Source: Caproiciproducens faecalis (GTDB lineage Bacteria; Bacillota; Clostridia; Oscillospirales; Acutalibacteraceae). Taken from it: a stretch of DNA of 64,000 bases. The notes under the pieces were generated by a model. The model saw only the letters and a program-made list of their open reading frames with translations, was not told where the DNA came from and made no database searches. The DNA lies in the NCBI RefSeq assembly GCF_019448085.1, contig NZ_JAGFNZ010000004.1, positions 124,001-188,000 on the forward strand, given 5' to 3'. Position 1 is the first letter of the stretch; each line of letters begins with the position of its first letter. Made by a program: the position numbers and the translations under genes. Shown here piece by piece: positions 35,595-44,833 of the stretch.

Positions 35595-38345
35595 TCAGCT
35601 CGAAGTGTTGGTTTGGAACAGGGCGGCTTGAGAATTCATGTTGCTGAGGTACTGTTCCATGCGGGTGAATTTAGCATAATACTGTTCCTGCTGTGTTGCA
35701 AGAAGTGTTTTCAGTTCCTTGATTTTTGTATTGTAATCGGTTACCGCCTGTGTCAGTGTGCTGTTATCTACCTTTGTGCTGTTTTCAAGACCGGCCTTTG
35801 CGATTAAAATACCGTCTCCGCCGGTTGTTTTGATATTTTTATTAATAACGTCCTGCATCCGGTACGCAATTCCGTCTTCACTTGTAAACAGCGCAGCAAC
35901 TTTATCGGGATCGTTGTTCAGGGCGGCTTTCAGTTTGTCTTCATCAATGGTCAGCTGCCCGTTTGCGGAGTAATCATTGGCCTTTGTCGCAATACCAATC
36001 TCATAAAGAGCCGTTTTCATGGATGCGACCTGATCCGTCATGGAAGCGCGCAAATCCAGACTCAGGTTGTTGAGAATGGAGTCTCCCTGTAACAACCCTT
36101 TTTTTGCTTTTGTTTCCCAGTTTGTAATTTCACTCTCGCTCATTTCCTCTCTTTGAGCGTCTGTTAAGGGATCGTAGGTTTCATCGGTGTCTTTGCGCTC
36201 ACTGACCTTATCGTTGGCCAATTTAATAATCGCATTGTAATCGTCGACAAAGCCCTTGATTTTGGTGTACAGGTCATCCGTTTTGTTATTTACTGAGAAC
36301 TTGATCGGGGTACTGCTTGAGACCGTGGTGTCCGTCTTGGACAGAAGTTCGAAGTCAACGCCGTCCAGAGTGAATTTGTTTTCTGTTCTGGTAATTTCAA
36401 TGGCGTTTGCCGCATTGCCGTCAAAGCTGATGGTCATTTTTGCATCCTGCGGCTTTTGAAGACTATACGCACTGGCGTTTTCAATATAGTTCCCATTTCC
36501 GTCTTTTTGCGGAACGGTTCCAAAAAGCACAGTGGCAAGGTTGCCGCCGTCGACATTTGCAATGTCCACACGGCTGCCGCTGCCGCCGTTCTTGGCGGTC
36601 ACGCTGAACGTGTTGTTAATATTGGAATAAGAAATGGTTACGTTGGCCTGTGAGTCGTTATTGATTGTTTTGAGAATTGTATCAATCGTATCTGTGTTTT
36701 TGAAAGTAAAAGTTTTGTCGTTAATCGTAATCCCATAGGTTCCGTCAGAAGACGCTGCCAGCGGAGTTGTACTGTTCAGGTTTTCCTGTACGTCTTCAAG
36801 AGATTTGTTGGTATTGATACGGTTTGTTTCACCGGCGTAGATACCCAATGCACCGTTTTTGCCTAAAACCCCGGAGGCGTCGCTGGATTCAATTGCAATT
36901 ACGGAGGTAGGAACGGGTGTACTAAAGGAAAGCTGGCCGTTTTCAAATTTCACTTGGAATTTGTCCTGACCGGTGATGTCATTCCCGTTAACGTCTTTTC
37001 CGGAAGTAACTTTACCGTAAGATGCCGTTAATGCCTTTTGAATATAGGTAGCTAAATCGGCAGGAGTAGAATAATCCGCTTTTTCGCTTTCCTTAAAGGT
37101 GATATATTTGTCGACGCCGTCCAGACTGACGGTCAGAGTAGAGCCGGAAAGAGAATCTCCCAGATAGCTGCTGACCAGCTTTTCGCGGCTGTAGGTACCG
37201 GAGGTGGTAATGGAACCGTCCCCCTGTTTCAGGCCAAGCCCCTGCAGCAGATTCTGGCTTCCTCCGGTGATGCTTAAGCCATCCGTGGTACCGTCCGCTT
37301 TGGTAAAGGATACGGCGCCGTCGGTGCCGACTGTCACTTTCAGCTTGTCCTTTAAATCGCTATTGGAACGGATTGCTTCCTCCAATACCGTCTGTACGCT
37401 TTTTGTACCAAGCGTAATATCAGAAGAAATAGCCGTATCAGCCGGAATGCTGAGCGTATAAGCGTTGCCATCAATGGTAACGTCCAAAGTGGAACCGGAT
37501 GTCAGCGTATTTTTAAAGAAGCTGTCGGTGTTGGTGTCGCCGCCGTTTATTACGGTACTACCGGAAGTATCTTTCGCTAAACCGAGACCTTTGAGAAGAC
37601 TGTCACTGCCGCTTGTAATTTTAATATCTGCTGTTGCAGAACCCGTTTTTGTCAAAGTGACTTTTCCATCGCTGGTTACGTCAAATATCACATTGCCTGC
37701 AAGTCCGTCCGTCTTAGTAATTTTGGAGTTTAAAGCATCTGTAACACTGGTGACAAGTCTTTTATTCAACTCCTCCGGACTTTCGTCAGGGTCTGTACTT
37801 TCCGGAAAAGTGAAATCGCCGGCAAGGTCAATTTCATAATCTTTGCCATCATAATTGACGGTAATATTGTTTCCGGCCACATTGCTCGGGCTCCAGACTT
37901 CTTGAACGGCGCCGGAAATAATATCGTTGGATACTCTGTACTTTGAAGAAAAACCGGCTTGCTGCGCGAGTTGAGAAATACCGGTGACGACCATATTTTT
38001 AGCGGCACTTGCACTTCCGCTTACATTCAGAAAAGAGGAGGAATTGTTGATAGACGTTGAGTTAAAGAAACTCGCATTCAAAATACTGGAGCTGCTTGTA
38101 GCCGATGAAAAATATTTTGACTGAAATTCCTGCAGGGCTTTGGTAGCTTCACGGTATGACTGCTGTCTCCAAAGGGCAATTTGCTTTAACTGTCCCTGTT
38201 TGTCAATTTTACTTTGTGTGCCTGAGGTCAGCTGCTTAACAAGCGTGTCCGTATCCAGACCGGAAACCAGACCGCTCAGGCGTTTCGATGAAGATGAAGT
38301 TGCATTTAATGAAGATGCAAGACTGGATGATGTTGTGCTAATCAT
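35595..38345 (-). CDS. fliD: Flagellar filament cap protein FliD (HAP2)
   Basis: 916 residues, about twice the usual length. N-terminal D0/D1 has KRLSGLVSGLDTDTLVKQLT; the C-terminal FliD domain has IKGFVDDYNAIIKLANDKVS, GLLQGDSILNNLSLDLRASM, and ends in a coil (ATQQEQYYAKFTRMEQYLSN). The large middle, about 145-520, is made of three diverged copies of a beta-rich unit, two of them ending in LLKGLGLAKD and LLQGLGLKQG. It caps the filament and inserts flagellin. A TAAT-N15-TACGATAT sigma-D-like box lies upstream. Confidence 0.94.
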   Translation of the reverse strand: MISTTSSSLASSLNATSSSSKRLSGLVSGLDTDTLVKQLTSGTQSKIDKQGQLKQIALWRQQSYREATKALQEFQSKYFSSATSSSSILNASFFNSTSINNSSSFLNVSGSASAAKNMVVTGISQLAQQAGFSSKYRVSNDIISGAVQEVWSPSNVAGNNITVNYDGKDYEIDLAGDFTFPESTDPDESPEELNKRLVTSVTDALNSKITKTDGLAGNVIFDVTSDGKVTLTKTGSATADIKITSGSDSLLKGLGLAKDTSGSTVINGGDTNTDSFFKNTLTSGSTLDVTIDGNAYTLSIPADTAISSDITLGTKSVQTVLEEAIRSNSDLKDKLKVTVGTDGAVSFTKADGTTDGLSITGGSQNLLQGLGLKQGDGSITTSGTYSREKLVSSYLGDSLSGSTLTVSLDGVDKYITFKESEKADYSTPADLATYIQKALTASYGKVTSGKDVNGNDITGQDKFQVKFENGQLSFSTPVPTSVIAIESSDASGVLGKNGALGIYAGETNRINTNKSLEDVQENLNSTTPLAASSDGTYGITINDKTFTFKNTDTIDTILKTINNDSQANVTISYSNINNTFSVTAKNGGSGSRVDIANVDGGNLATVLFGTVPQKDGNGNYIENASAYSLQKPQDAKMTISFDGNAANAIEITRTENKFTLDGVDFELLSKTDTTVSSSTPIKFSVNNKTDDLYTKIKGFVDDYNAIIKLANDKVSERKDTDETYDPLTDAQREEMSESEITNWETKAKKGLLQGDSILNNLSLDLRASMTDQVASMKTALYEIGIATKANDYSANGQLTIDEDKLKAALNNDPDKVAALFTSEDGIAYRMQDVINKNIKTTGGDGILIAKAGLENSTKVDNSTLTQAVTDYNTKIKELKTLLATQQEQYYAKFTRMEQYLSNMNSQAALFQTNTSS

Positions 38346-38395
38346 AATTTACCTCCTGACAGAAAATGCTTTCTTAGTCAACGTCTTTGTCTTAT

Positions 38396-38422
38396 ATATC
38401 GTATTAAAAGCATAAAAAATTA
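38396..38422 (-). promoter_or_regulatory. Sigma-D-like promoter of fliD-fliS
   Basis: Minus strand: TAAT (38419-38422), 15 bases, TACGATAT (38396-38403). Three of four and six of eight bases match the SigD consensus. Its -10 is identical to that before cheA. Confidence 0.5.
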
Positions 38423-38461
38423 GCAAAAGAACAAAAAATATCTTTAATGATCTGATTCCTT

Positions 38462-38491
38462 TTGACGATATATATTGTAATATGGTATTAT
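38462..38491 (+). promoter_or_regulatory. Sigma-A promoter of HD-GYP gene
   Basis: TTGACG (38462-38467), 18 bases, TATTAT (38486-38491), about 55 bases before the likely start codon. Confidence 0.6.
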
Positions 38492-38548
38492 AAGGACAAT
38501 AATGCAAATTGATATGAATTTGCAGATGCAAAGGGGATGATATGTAAT

Positions 38549-39664
38549 ATGACTTTTGTTCCGATTGACAAACTAAAAGCAGGAATGGTCTTGGACAGAG
38601 ATATTTATCTGTTTAACAGCATCACTTCGAAAATTATTATGTTGCGGTGCGGACAGATTTTAACACAGGCATATATTGAGAAGCTGCATGAGTTTGATAT
38701 CCTAGGCGCATATATTCATACGAATCAGGAAAAAGAAAAAACAATCTCGGCTACACAAACGCATTTTCGGCAGCCGGTGAAGCGGGAACTGCGGCAGGAA
38801 GCTCTTACCAGTATTCATCAGGTATATAATATGTTCAATCAGGTGGCTCAGAAAATCAATGTCAGCAGCATCAATCAGACAATGAACATTTCCAAAAAGC
38901 TGGTCAATTCACTGAGATGCAACATAGAAGCAAAAATCAGTATTGCCAACCTGAAAATGTATGACGATTATACATATAACCATTCTCTTGGCGTTTCCAT
39001 CCTCTCCATTGCCATTGGATTGGAGTTAGGATTGAAGACGCAGGACTTGTATGATTTGGGGCTCTGTGCCCTGCTGCACGATATTGGTAAAATGGCGGTC
39101 CCCATCTCCATTATTGCCAAACCAGCCAAGCTGACTTTAGAGGAATTCAGTATTGTCAAACAGCATCCCGTTAAGGGAGCGGAATTCTTTTTAAAGCACA
39201 ATCTGGCTAATAATGCCATTTGCGGCGGTGTGCTGACACACCATGAAAAGTACGATGGAACCGGTTACCCCAACGGACTTTCCGGTGACGATATTCCTTT
39301 ATTCGGAAGGATTATTTCCGTGGCCGACGTATACGATGCATTAACTTCAATCAGGCCATACAGAAAACCATCCACCCCGGCGGAAGCGATTGAATATATT
39401 ATGGGGTCCAGCGGTATTTCGTTTGATATTGCCATTGTCCGGGCGTTCCTGAACAAAGTAGCCCCTTATCCGATCGGGTCATGTGTCAGGCTGAGCAACG
39501 GTGAGCTTGCCATTATTGTCAAACAGAACGACTATAATCCGTCCAGACCGGTGATCCGTCTTTTCAATCAGCCGGACGTACTGTTGGATCTGTGCATGCA
39601 GCGTGACGTACAGAATATTGTAATTGAAAATATCTGCGATGTTAAGACGGTGGAAAATCATTAA
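38549..39664 (+). CDS. HD-GYP domain protein, probable c-di-GMP phosphodiesterase
   Basis: 371 residues from ATG 38549 (MTFVPIDKLKAGMVLDRDIY); an ATG at 38537 overlaps the AAGGGG site. The N-terminal 100 residues are of the type common before HD-GYP domains. The catalytic domain (about 130-320) carries HSLGVS, the HD pair in LLHDIGKM, KQHPVKGAEF, HHEKYDGTGYP with the GYP signature, and DVYDALTSIRPYR. It should hydrolyse cyclic-di-GMP; no receiver or membrane domain is seen. It stands alone between the fliD and cheW-PilZ units. Confidence 0.92.
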   Translation: MTFVPIDKLKAGMVLDRDIYLFNSITSKIIMLRCGQILTQAYIEKLHEFDILGAYIHTNQEKEKTISATQTHFRQPVKRELRQEALTSIHQVYNMFNQVAQKINVSSINQTMNISKKLVNSLRCNIEAKISIANLKMYDDYTYNHSLGVSILSIAIGLELGLKTQDLYDLGLCALLHDIGKMAVPISIIAKPAKLTLEEFSIVKQHPVKGAEFFLKHNLANNAICGGVLTHHEKYDGTGYPNGLSGDDIPLFGRIISVADVYDALTSIRPYRKPSTPAEAIEYIMGSSGISFDIAIVRAFLNKVAPYPIGSCVRLSNGELAIIVKQNDYNPSRPVIRLFNQPDVLLDLCMQRDVQNIVIENICDVKTVENH

Positions 39665-39682
39665 TATTGAATAGAAAAGTAA

Positions 39683-39715
39683 GGGAGGGCATAAGACTTA
39701 GGTCTTATGCCCTCC
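39683..39715. terminator. Hairpin between converging HD-GYP and MCP genes
   Basis: A 16-bp stem, AGGGAGGGCATAAGAC against GTCTTATGCCCTCCCT, with a four-base loop. There is only a weak T-rich stretch on the minus side, so it is a probable rather than certain terminator for both genes. Confidence 0.65.
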
Positions 39716-39738
39716 CTGGTCATTAGCAATTTTAACGC

Positions 39739-41064
39739 TTAATATTTGGACGCGGAGAAGTCCTGCCCGACAGCAATACCCATGACCGGTTCTTCGTCGT
39801 CTGTTTCCGGAACTTCGCTGTCTGTATCGCTTTTAACGTGGAACTGATGAACCAGTTTTTTCAGATTCTTTGCGTGGCTGGACATTTCCTCACTTGCAGC
39901 CGCGCTCTGTTCCGCGGTAGCTGAATTGGTCTGAACAACGGCGGAAATCTGATCGACACCCAGAGTAACCTGGCTGATTGCGGTTGCCTGTGCGTTGGAA
40001 GCTTCTGAAATGCTGGTAATCAGATTGGTTGATTTCAGCGTTGCCTGAATAACATCATTCAGAGTTGCGGCGGTAGCATCCGTAATCTTTTTGCCTTTTT
40101 CCACGGCCAGCAGAGAATTTTCAATCAAAGCCGTGGTGTCTTTGGCAGCGTCCGCACTTTTGCTGGCCAGATTTCTGACTTCGTCGGCAACAACCGCGAA
40201 GCCTTTTCCGGCAGCACCCGCGCGTGCCGCTTCTACGGCGGCGTTTAAGGCTAGAATGTTGGTCTGGCGTGCAATATCGTCAATCGTTTTAATGATGTTG
40301 CTGATTTTGGTGGAGGACTCGCTGATTTCGCTCATTGCCTGCAGCATCCGGTTCATTTCATCGGAAACGCCCTGAATCTTATTTTCCGCTTCGGCAGAGG
40401 CCCGGTTCGCTTCGGCCGCGTTGGCGGCGTTCTGATTTACCTGCTCAGAAATCTCAGTGATAGAGGCCGAAAGCTCCTGGATGGAGCTGGCCTGCTCGGT
40501 AGCGCCCTGTGCCAAAGCCTGTGCCGCGCTGGCAACCTGTACGGAACCGCCGGTAACCTGATCGGCAGAACGGTCAATCTGAACCATATAGGTGTTCAGT
40601 TTGGAGGAAATGTTCTCAAGCGCCGTTCTAATTTCCGCAAAATCGCCCTGAAAATCATGGGAGATCTGGGTGTCGAAATTGCCGTCTGCCATTTCGTCCA
40701 AAACGCCCGTAATTTCACTGATGTATTGCTTCAGTTCCGAGATGGTATCGGAAAAGGCCTTTGCAAGCTTTCCGATTTCATTTTTGGATTCATACTGAAT
40801 ATCTACATTCAGATTGCCCTGAGCCATCTGCTCCGCAACCTGCGTTATTTCCAAAAGCGGGCGGCGAATCCTGGCTGAAGTGAGTTTCCCGACAAGGATT
40901 GATGTGAAAACGGCCACCAAAAGCAATACGATTGCCACGGGGAAAAGAGTGGTGGATTTTAAGTACAGATAAACCGCGGCTCCGCTGCAGACAACGGAAA
41001 GCACGGTTACCGCAATGAACGAAAACATCAGTTTCTTAGAAATTTTTATGTTGTCCAATTGCAT
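39739..41064 (-). CDS. Methyl-accepting chemotaxis protein without extracellular sensor
   Basis: 441 residues. Two membrane helices about 14-34 and 41-60 are separated by only a few residues, so there is no periplasmic-type ligand domain. HAMP about 60-115 ([20 protein letters not shown]), a second HAMP-like segment about 115-165, then the signalling domain with [20 protein letters not shown] at the tip. It may sense cytoplasmic, membrane or energy signals, or couple through the adjacent CheW and PilZ proteins. The C terminus ends SASKY, as the other receptor here ends NSKY. AAGGAG precedes the ATG. Confidence 0.93.
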   Translation of the reverse strand: MQLDNIKISKKLMFSFIAVTVLSVVCSGAAVYLYLKSTTLFPVAIVLLLVAVFTSILVGKLTSARIRRPLLEITQVAEQMAQGNLNVDIQYESKNEIGKLAKAFSDTISELKQYISEITGVLDEMADGNFDTQISHDFQGDFAEIRTALENISSKLNTYMVQIDRSADQVTGGSVQVASAAQALAQGATEQASSIQELSASITEISEQVNQNAANAAEANRASAEAENKIQGVSDEMNRMLQAMSEISESSTKISNIIKTIDDIARQTNILALNAAVEAARAGAAGKGFAVVADEVRNLASKSADAAKDTTALIENSLLAVEKGKKITDATAATLNDVIQATLKSTNLITSISEASNAQATAISQVTLGVDQISAVVQTNSATAEQSAAASEEMSSHAKNLKKLVHQFHVKSDTDSEVPETDDEEPVMGIAVGQDFSASKY

Positions 41065-41091
41065 TTTTTAATGGTTCTCCTTTATTGATTT

Positions 41092-41601
41092 TTATGCTTT
41101 AGCAGCATTGCTTACAATTTCAATTTCCTCTTCATTCAGGATCTTGCTGGTGTCCAGGAGCATGACAACCTTATTTTCCACCTTGCCGATCCCGGTCAGA
41201 TACGCAGTGGCACGGTCCTTGGACATCCTTGGGGCGGGTGAAATATTCTCATCGTTGATGTTTGTGACTTCATCAACGGAATCCACGATGAAACCAATAT
41301 GGTTATCTTCAATTTTTGTTACGATGATGCAGGTGTGCTCGTCGTATTCCACTTCTTCTTTTTTAAATCTCAGGCGGACATCAATCACGGGGATGATGTC
41401 ACCGCGAAGATTAATCACTCCCTTGGCATAGCTGGGGGAATCGGGAATCGGGGTGATTTCCTGTTTGCCGATGATCTGAACGACGTCTGAAATCGGAACG
41501 CCGAACAGCTGATGATCCGTCCAGAAAGTCAGATACTTTCCCTTCATTTCGTTAGTGTCAATTTCTTCGTCCGTTAATACCAGATTTTTTTCATTCTCCA
41601 T
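41092..41601 (-). CDS. cheW: CheW chemotaxis coupling protein (copy 2)
   Basis: 169 residues from ATG 41601, preceded by GGTGAT; twenty upstream codons overlap the PilZ-cheW spacer and have no ribosome site. CheW domain: YLTFWTDHQLFGVPISDVVQ, SYAKGVINLRGDIIPVIDVR, HIGFIVDSVDEVTNI, and GIGKVENKVVMLLDTSKIL. It links receptors to CheA. It is clearly a paralogue of the gene at 42328 but carries a longer N terminus and differs in the outer loops. Confidence 0.94.
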   Translation of the reverse strand: MENEKNLVLTDEEIDTNEMKGKYLTFWTDHQLFGVPISDVVQIIGKQEITPIPDSPSYAKGVINLRGDIIPVIDVRLRFKKEEVEYDEHTCIIVTKIEDNHIGFIVDSVDEVTNINDENISPAPRMSKDRATAYLTGIGKVENKVVMLLDTSKILNEEEIEIVSNAAKA

Positions 41602-41638
41602 TTTTATCACCCTATTATCAAAATATAGTAAAATTCTG

Positions 41639-42292
41639 CTACTGCCCGCTTTTTTCCTCACGAGAGTTTTTAATTTGTTCCCTCTGTTTTTCGAAAATAA
41701 ATTTACTCAGCAGATCAAACTGACGGGTTGAATTGTCAAGAAAGGAACAGCCATACCCGTTATAAAAATCATCGACCGTATTTACTCGCTGTACCTGACA
41801 GCAAAATGGGATATCCATATCATATAGATTCAGCATAATGATAAAGGACTGACCGAGATCCAGATATTCTGTTGTTCTGATAAACAAACCGTTCAAGCTC
41901 AGATCCGTTACAGTAATGTCAAACGAGCGCTGCTCTTCTTCCTCAGACACAGAATCCTCCTGAAGCAGAGACGCCTGTGTGTGGATAGAGACCTTCAGAC
42001 GGAAAAAGCTTCTTTTTTCAAATTCAGCCAGAGCCTGCAAATCTGTAATCTGCATCATTTCCGGGGTGGAAAGAAAAACTTTCCCGATCAGCACTTTAAA
42101 GCCTGAGGTTTCGTTGTAAATATTGAGTTTCACCTGCATATTGCAGTGTAAAATCGGTAGGATGTCAAAGTTGTTGTGAATTTTTACAGATGCCTGAAGA
42201 ACCTCACTGATGGCACCGGTTGTGAGCAGTTCGTTTGTCAGGGTTTTCACTTCGCAGGGCGACTGCAGATAATGTTCAGAAAGCGGATACAT
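41639..42292 (-). CDS. PilZ domain protein (YcgR/YpfA-like)
   Basis: 217 residues from ATG 42292, eight bases after GGAGG. An N-terminal YcgR-like region about 1-100 is followed by a PilZ domain with both cyclic-di-GMP ligands visible: RSFFR (RxxxR) at the interdomain switch and DLSLNG (D/N-x-S-x-x-G). Homologues (YcgR, B. subtilis YpfA/MotI) slow the motor by binding stator or switch when cyclic-di-GMP is high. Its place between two cheW genes is uncommon and suggests an effect on receptor coupling. Confidence 0.88.
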   Translation of the reverse strand: MYPLSEHYLQSPCEVKTLTNELLTTGAISEVLQASVKIHNNFDILPILHCNMQVKLNIYNETSGFKVLIGKVFLSTPEMMQITDLQALAEFEKRSFFRLKVSIHTQASLLQEDSVSEEEEQRSFDITVTDLSLNGLFIRTTEYLDLGQSFIIMLNLYDMDIPFCCQVQRVNTVDDFYNGYGCSFLDNSTRQFDLLSKFIFEKQREQIKNSREEKSGQ

Positions 42293-42327
42293 GGGAAGTA
42301 CCTCCAAACAAAAGATATTGGGCAAAA

Positions 42328-42825
42328 TTACTTAACGGGGAGTTGGACTTCTTCTCCCTCGGAAAGGATTTTTGCAATATCCAGAAGCATTACCGCATTC
42401 TCGTTCAGTGTGGCAATTCCTTTAACATAATGATTTGTTGTGTCTCTGGCAAATCTGGGAGTGTCACTGATTTGATTTTTAGAAACATTGGTAACGTCAT
42501 TTACGCTGTCAACGATAAATCCGATGCTTAAGTCACCGGTTTCCGCCACAATAATGCTGGTGTGGTCGTCATATTCCTTCGGGTCTTTGTTAAATTTCAG
42601 CCTTATATCCAACAACGGAACTATTTTCCCTCTCAAATTAATCACGCCAATGACATAAGGCGGCAATTTGGGAATAAAAGTAATGGGCTGCATACGGATG
42701 ATTTCAACCACCTGGCTGCTCGGGATTGCGAACAGCTGCCCTTCAATAAAAAAGGTCAGATATTTTTCCGTTGTATCGTTTTCACTGGCCGATGTGCTGT
42801 TTTTTAATGCTGTTTGTTCTGCCAT
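42328..42825 (-). CDS. cheW: CheW chemotaxis coupling protein (copy 1)
   Basis: 165 residues. CheW fold: KYLTFFIEGQLFAIPSSQVV, YVIGVINLRGKIVPLLDIRL, LSIGFIVDSVNDVTNV, and GIATLNENAVMLLDIAKILS. First gene of the cheW-PilZ-cheW-receptor unit, with a good sigma-D box about 115 bases upstream. About half identical by eye to the other CheW. Confidence 0.95.
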   Translation of the reverse strand: MAEQTALKNSTSASENDTTEKYLTFFIEGQLFAIPSSQVVEIIRMQPITFIPKLPPYVIGVINLRGKIVPLLDIRLKFNKDPKEYDDHTSIIVAETGDLSIGFIVDSVNDVTNVSKNQISDTPRFARDTTNHYVKGIATLNENAVMLLDIAKILSEGEEVQLPVK

Positions 42826-42939
42826 ACTATTTCACCATTTCTACCGCTGCCGTTTCGGTAAGATAGTTTTGTGCTGCCAATTCCGGCATTATTTTGTCAG
42901 CACAGAATAATCAAGTCACATAATAAAACCTATAAATAT

Positions 42940-42965
42940 ATATCGGCTTAATTTTAAAATAATTA
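42940..42965 (-). promoter_or_regulatory. Sigma-D promoter of cheW-PilZ-cheW-receptor unit
   Basis: Minus strand: TAAT (42962-42965), 14 bases, GCCGATAT (42940-42947), the last being a perfect SigD -10 element. It lies in the 170-bp gap between the FlhB-like gene and cheW. Confidence 0.72.
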
Positions 42966-42995
42966 GTATCACGGACAAGAAAATATATGTTTTTC

Positions 42996-43325
42996 TCAGC
43001 TTTTCTGTGCTGGGGATACGGGAGCGTTCTGCACGGCGGAAGCTTCCTTTGGGTTCTTTTCCGCGGCATAGTTTAAAAAATATACATAAATGTCTACAAT
43101 TGCCTGATAAAGCTCCGGCGGAACTTCGGTTCCCGCTTCCAGCTGTGACAGCAGGGACGCGAGGGAATCGTCATGGTAAACCGGCACCCCGGTTTCCTGA
43201 GCAATGTCTATGATTTTTTCCGCCACATAACCGGAGCCGGAAGCGACGACAACCGGCGCGCTGTGGGCGGAGTCCTGCGAATACCGTAAGGCTGCGGCTT
43301 GGTTTGGCCGGTCATACTGAGACAT
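42996..43325 (-). CDS. FlhB C-terminal domain paralogue (YlqH/FlhX-like)
   Basis: 109 residues, only the cytoplasmic part of FlhB: RPNQAAALRYSQ aligns with the NPTHFAVALKYD region of FlhB, followed by APVVVASGSGYVAEKIIDIA, DDSLASLLSQLEAGTEVPPE and YQAIVDIYVYFL. The NPTH cleavage motif is missing. Start ATG 43325 lies 10 bases after GGAAG; it overlaps the preceding gene by 14 bases. The pair with a FliK-like gene matches B. subtilis ylqG-ylqH. Function unproven; it may affect export switching. Confidence 0.85.
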   Translation of the reverse strand: MSQYDRPNQAAALRYSQDSAHSAPVVVASGSGYVAEKIIDIAQETGVPVYHDDSLASLLSQLEAGTEVPPELYQAIVDIYVYFLNYAAEKNPKEASAVQNAPVSPAQKS

Positions 43326-44742
43326 CGATAACATTCTTCCTTTCGTAGATTCTGCTTAAAATCTGTTTTGTTATGCCCGGACTGTTTTCCGGTAAAAATT
43401 CAAGATTCTGTATGTTCAGGCCGTTTCTGGAAAATATTTCGGAAATGCAGCTGCCGATTTCCCGGCTGTTTTTCATCAGGGAAGGGGGACAGCTCATCTG
43501 AACATCGGCCCGTCCCTCAGTCAAAACAATGGACGCTTCAAAATTTCCCAGTGCCTTAATATCGAAAGACAGGTACAGGCGGACTGGTTTCGGTCCGCTT
43601 ACAGCGCTTCTTTTTGCGGAGTGCTTTTCATTTTCCTCGTCTTTTTCTATCCAGATTTCAGAGAACAGGAACTGGCCGTTAAAATTGACCGGAAGCAGCA
43701 GATGGGTAAAAGGCATATAGACACTGTTGTCCAGAAGCAGCGACAGAACCGTATCCTTATAAAGTGACTGGGTTACCCCGGAAGATGACTGGTTCAGATT
43801 TTCGGAAAGTACCTTCATCATGGAATCGTAAAGCTGGTTTTCGGGTTTTTGGGCGGCGGCCGTGACGGTTTTCAGGAACATCGCCCTGATCTGATCCATC
43901 TTGTCATTGGGAAGGTTCAATTCGTATTTGCAGTAGTCGAGAAGCGAAGTCAGTTTGTCCACCACCTCCTGATGCGAGCTGGTGTTCAGGCGGGCAATAT
44001 TATGAACCAGCAGGGTGATGGTATCCCTTGCCGTGCCAAAATCGTTGGTGGATGCTACATATTTGCTTAACAGAGGAATAATTTTCTCCTTCAGCAGGAT
44101 GAGGTTGCTGTCCAGATTGATGACAGGCTGGCTGCTCATCAGTTCATCCGCCAGCGCCTGCAGCTGCCTGCCGAAGGAACCGGGAATTTGGTGAATGAGG
44201 GTGTTCAGGTTTTTGGCTATTGCCGACGTGGTTTCCGCAGTTGAAAAATATCCGTCATATGCTTTCAAAAAATCAGCCAGAGGCTTTTCCAGATTTTTGT
44301 CCGGATATTCATTTATCAGATTCCTCAGAACATCGAAAACGGGGCCGGAAAATTTCGTGTGGTTGCTGCCCTGAAACATGAGATTCTTTAAGATATCCGC
44401 CGGCTCCATTTTCATCGCGGCGGAGAACTGCTTCATCAGCATAGAGAGAGGTCTGTTATCGTGAATATTTTCCGAGCGGCTGAAGGTTTCAAATACAATT
44501 TTCTGCAGGGTTTGAGAGAGTGCGGGGGTTCCGCCCAGTTGCTCCAGAAATTTGCTGAAAACGGAATTCCGATTCAGAAGCAGATCAAAATTGCTATTCT
44601 GGTTTCCCTGCTTGTCGGTGTTCGGCTGAAGCACCTTGGTGGGGTCGATCGGAATCATGGATTCCGGATGTTTTGGTGAAGAAATTTTTGGGATACTTTC
44701 GTTTGTTGGAACTGGTGTCGTAATTCTCAGGTTATCGGGCAT
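43312..44742 (-). CDS. FliK-like/YlqG-type protein
   Basis: 476 residues from ATG 44742, just after AGGTGA; upstream codons cross the promoter region. Helical N-terminal two-thirds (NRNSVFSKFLEQLGGTPALS; LADFLKAYDGYFSTAETTSA), then a beta-rich C-terminal domain about 365-460 (MPFTHLLLPVNFNGQFLFSE; LYLSFDIKALGNFEASIVLT) reminiscent of the FliK Flg_hook fold. It is coupled to the FlhB-like gene by overlap. I cannot assign a precise function. Confidence 0.68.
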   Translation of the reverse strand: MPDNLRITTPVPTNESIPKISSPKHPESMIPIDPTKVLQPNTDKQGNQNSNFDLLLNRNSVFSKFLEQLGGTPALSQTLQKIVFETFSRSENIHDNRPLSMLMKQFSAAMKMEPADILKNLMFQGSNHTKFSGPVFDVLRNLINEYPDKNLEKPLADFLKAYDGYFSTAETTSAIAKNLNTLIHQIPGSFGRQLQALADELMSSQPVINLDSNLILLKEKIIPLLSKYVASTNDFGTARDTITLLVHNIARLNTSSHQEVVDKLTSLLDYCKYELNLPNDKMDQIRAMFLKTVTAAAQKPENQLYDSMMKVLSENLNQSSSGVTQSLYKDTVLSLLLDNSVYMPFTHLLLPVNFNGQFLFSEIWIEKDEENEKHSAKRSAVSGPKPVRLYLSFDIKALGNFEASIVLTEGRADVQMSCPPSLMKNSREIGSCISEIFSRNGLNIQNLEFLPENSPGITKQILSRIYERKNVIDVSV

Positions 44743-44771
44743 AAAATCACCTCGAAAATATAAATTGACGT

Positions 44772-44797
44772 TAATTTTATAAAATTTGTTACGATAT
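44772..44797 (+). promoter_or_regulatory. Sigma-D-like promoter of cheA
   Basis: TAAT (44772-44775), 14 bases, TACGATAT (44790-44797), 37 bases before the cheA start. The ~90-bp divergent region toward the FliK-like gene is AT-rich. A TATAAT (44799-44804) without a good -35 is also present. Confidence 0.5.
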
Positions 44798-44833
44798 ATA
44801 TAATACAAAGTATTATTAGGCGGTGAAATATTA

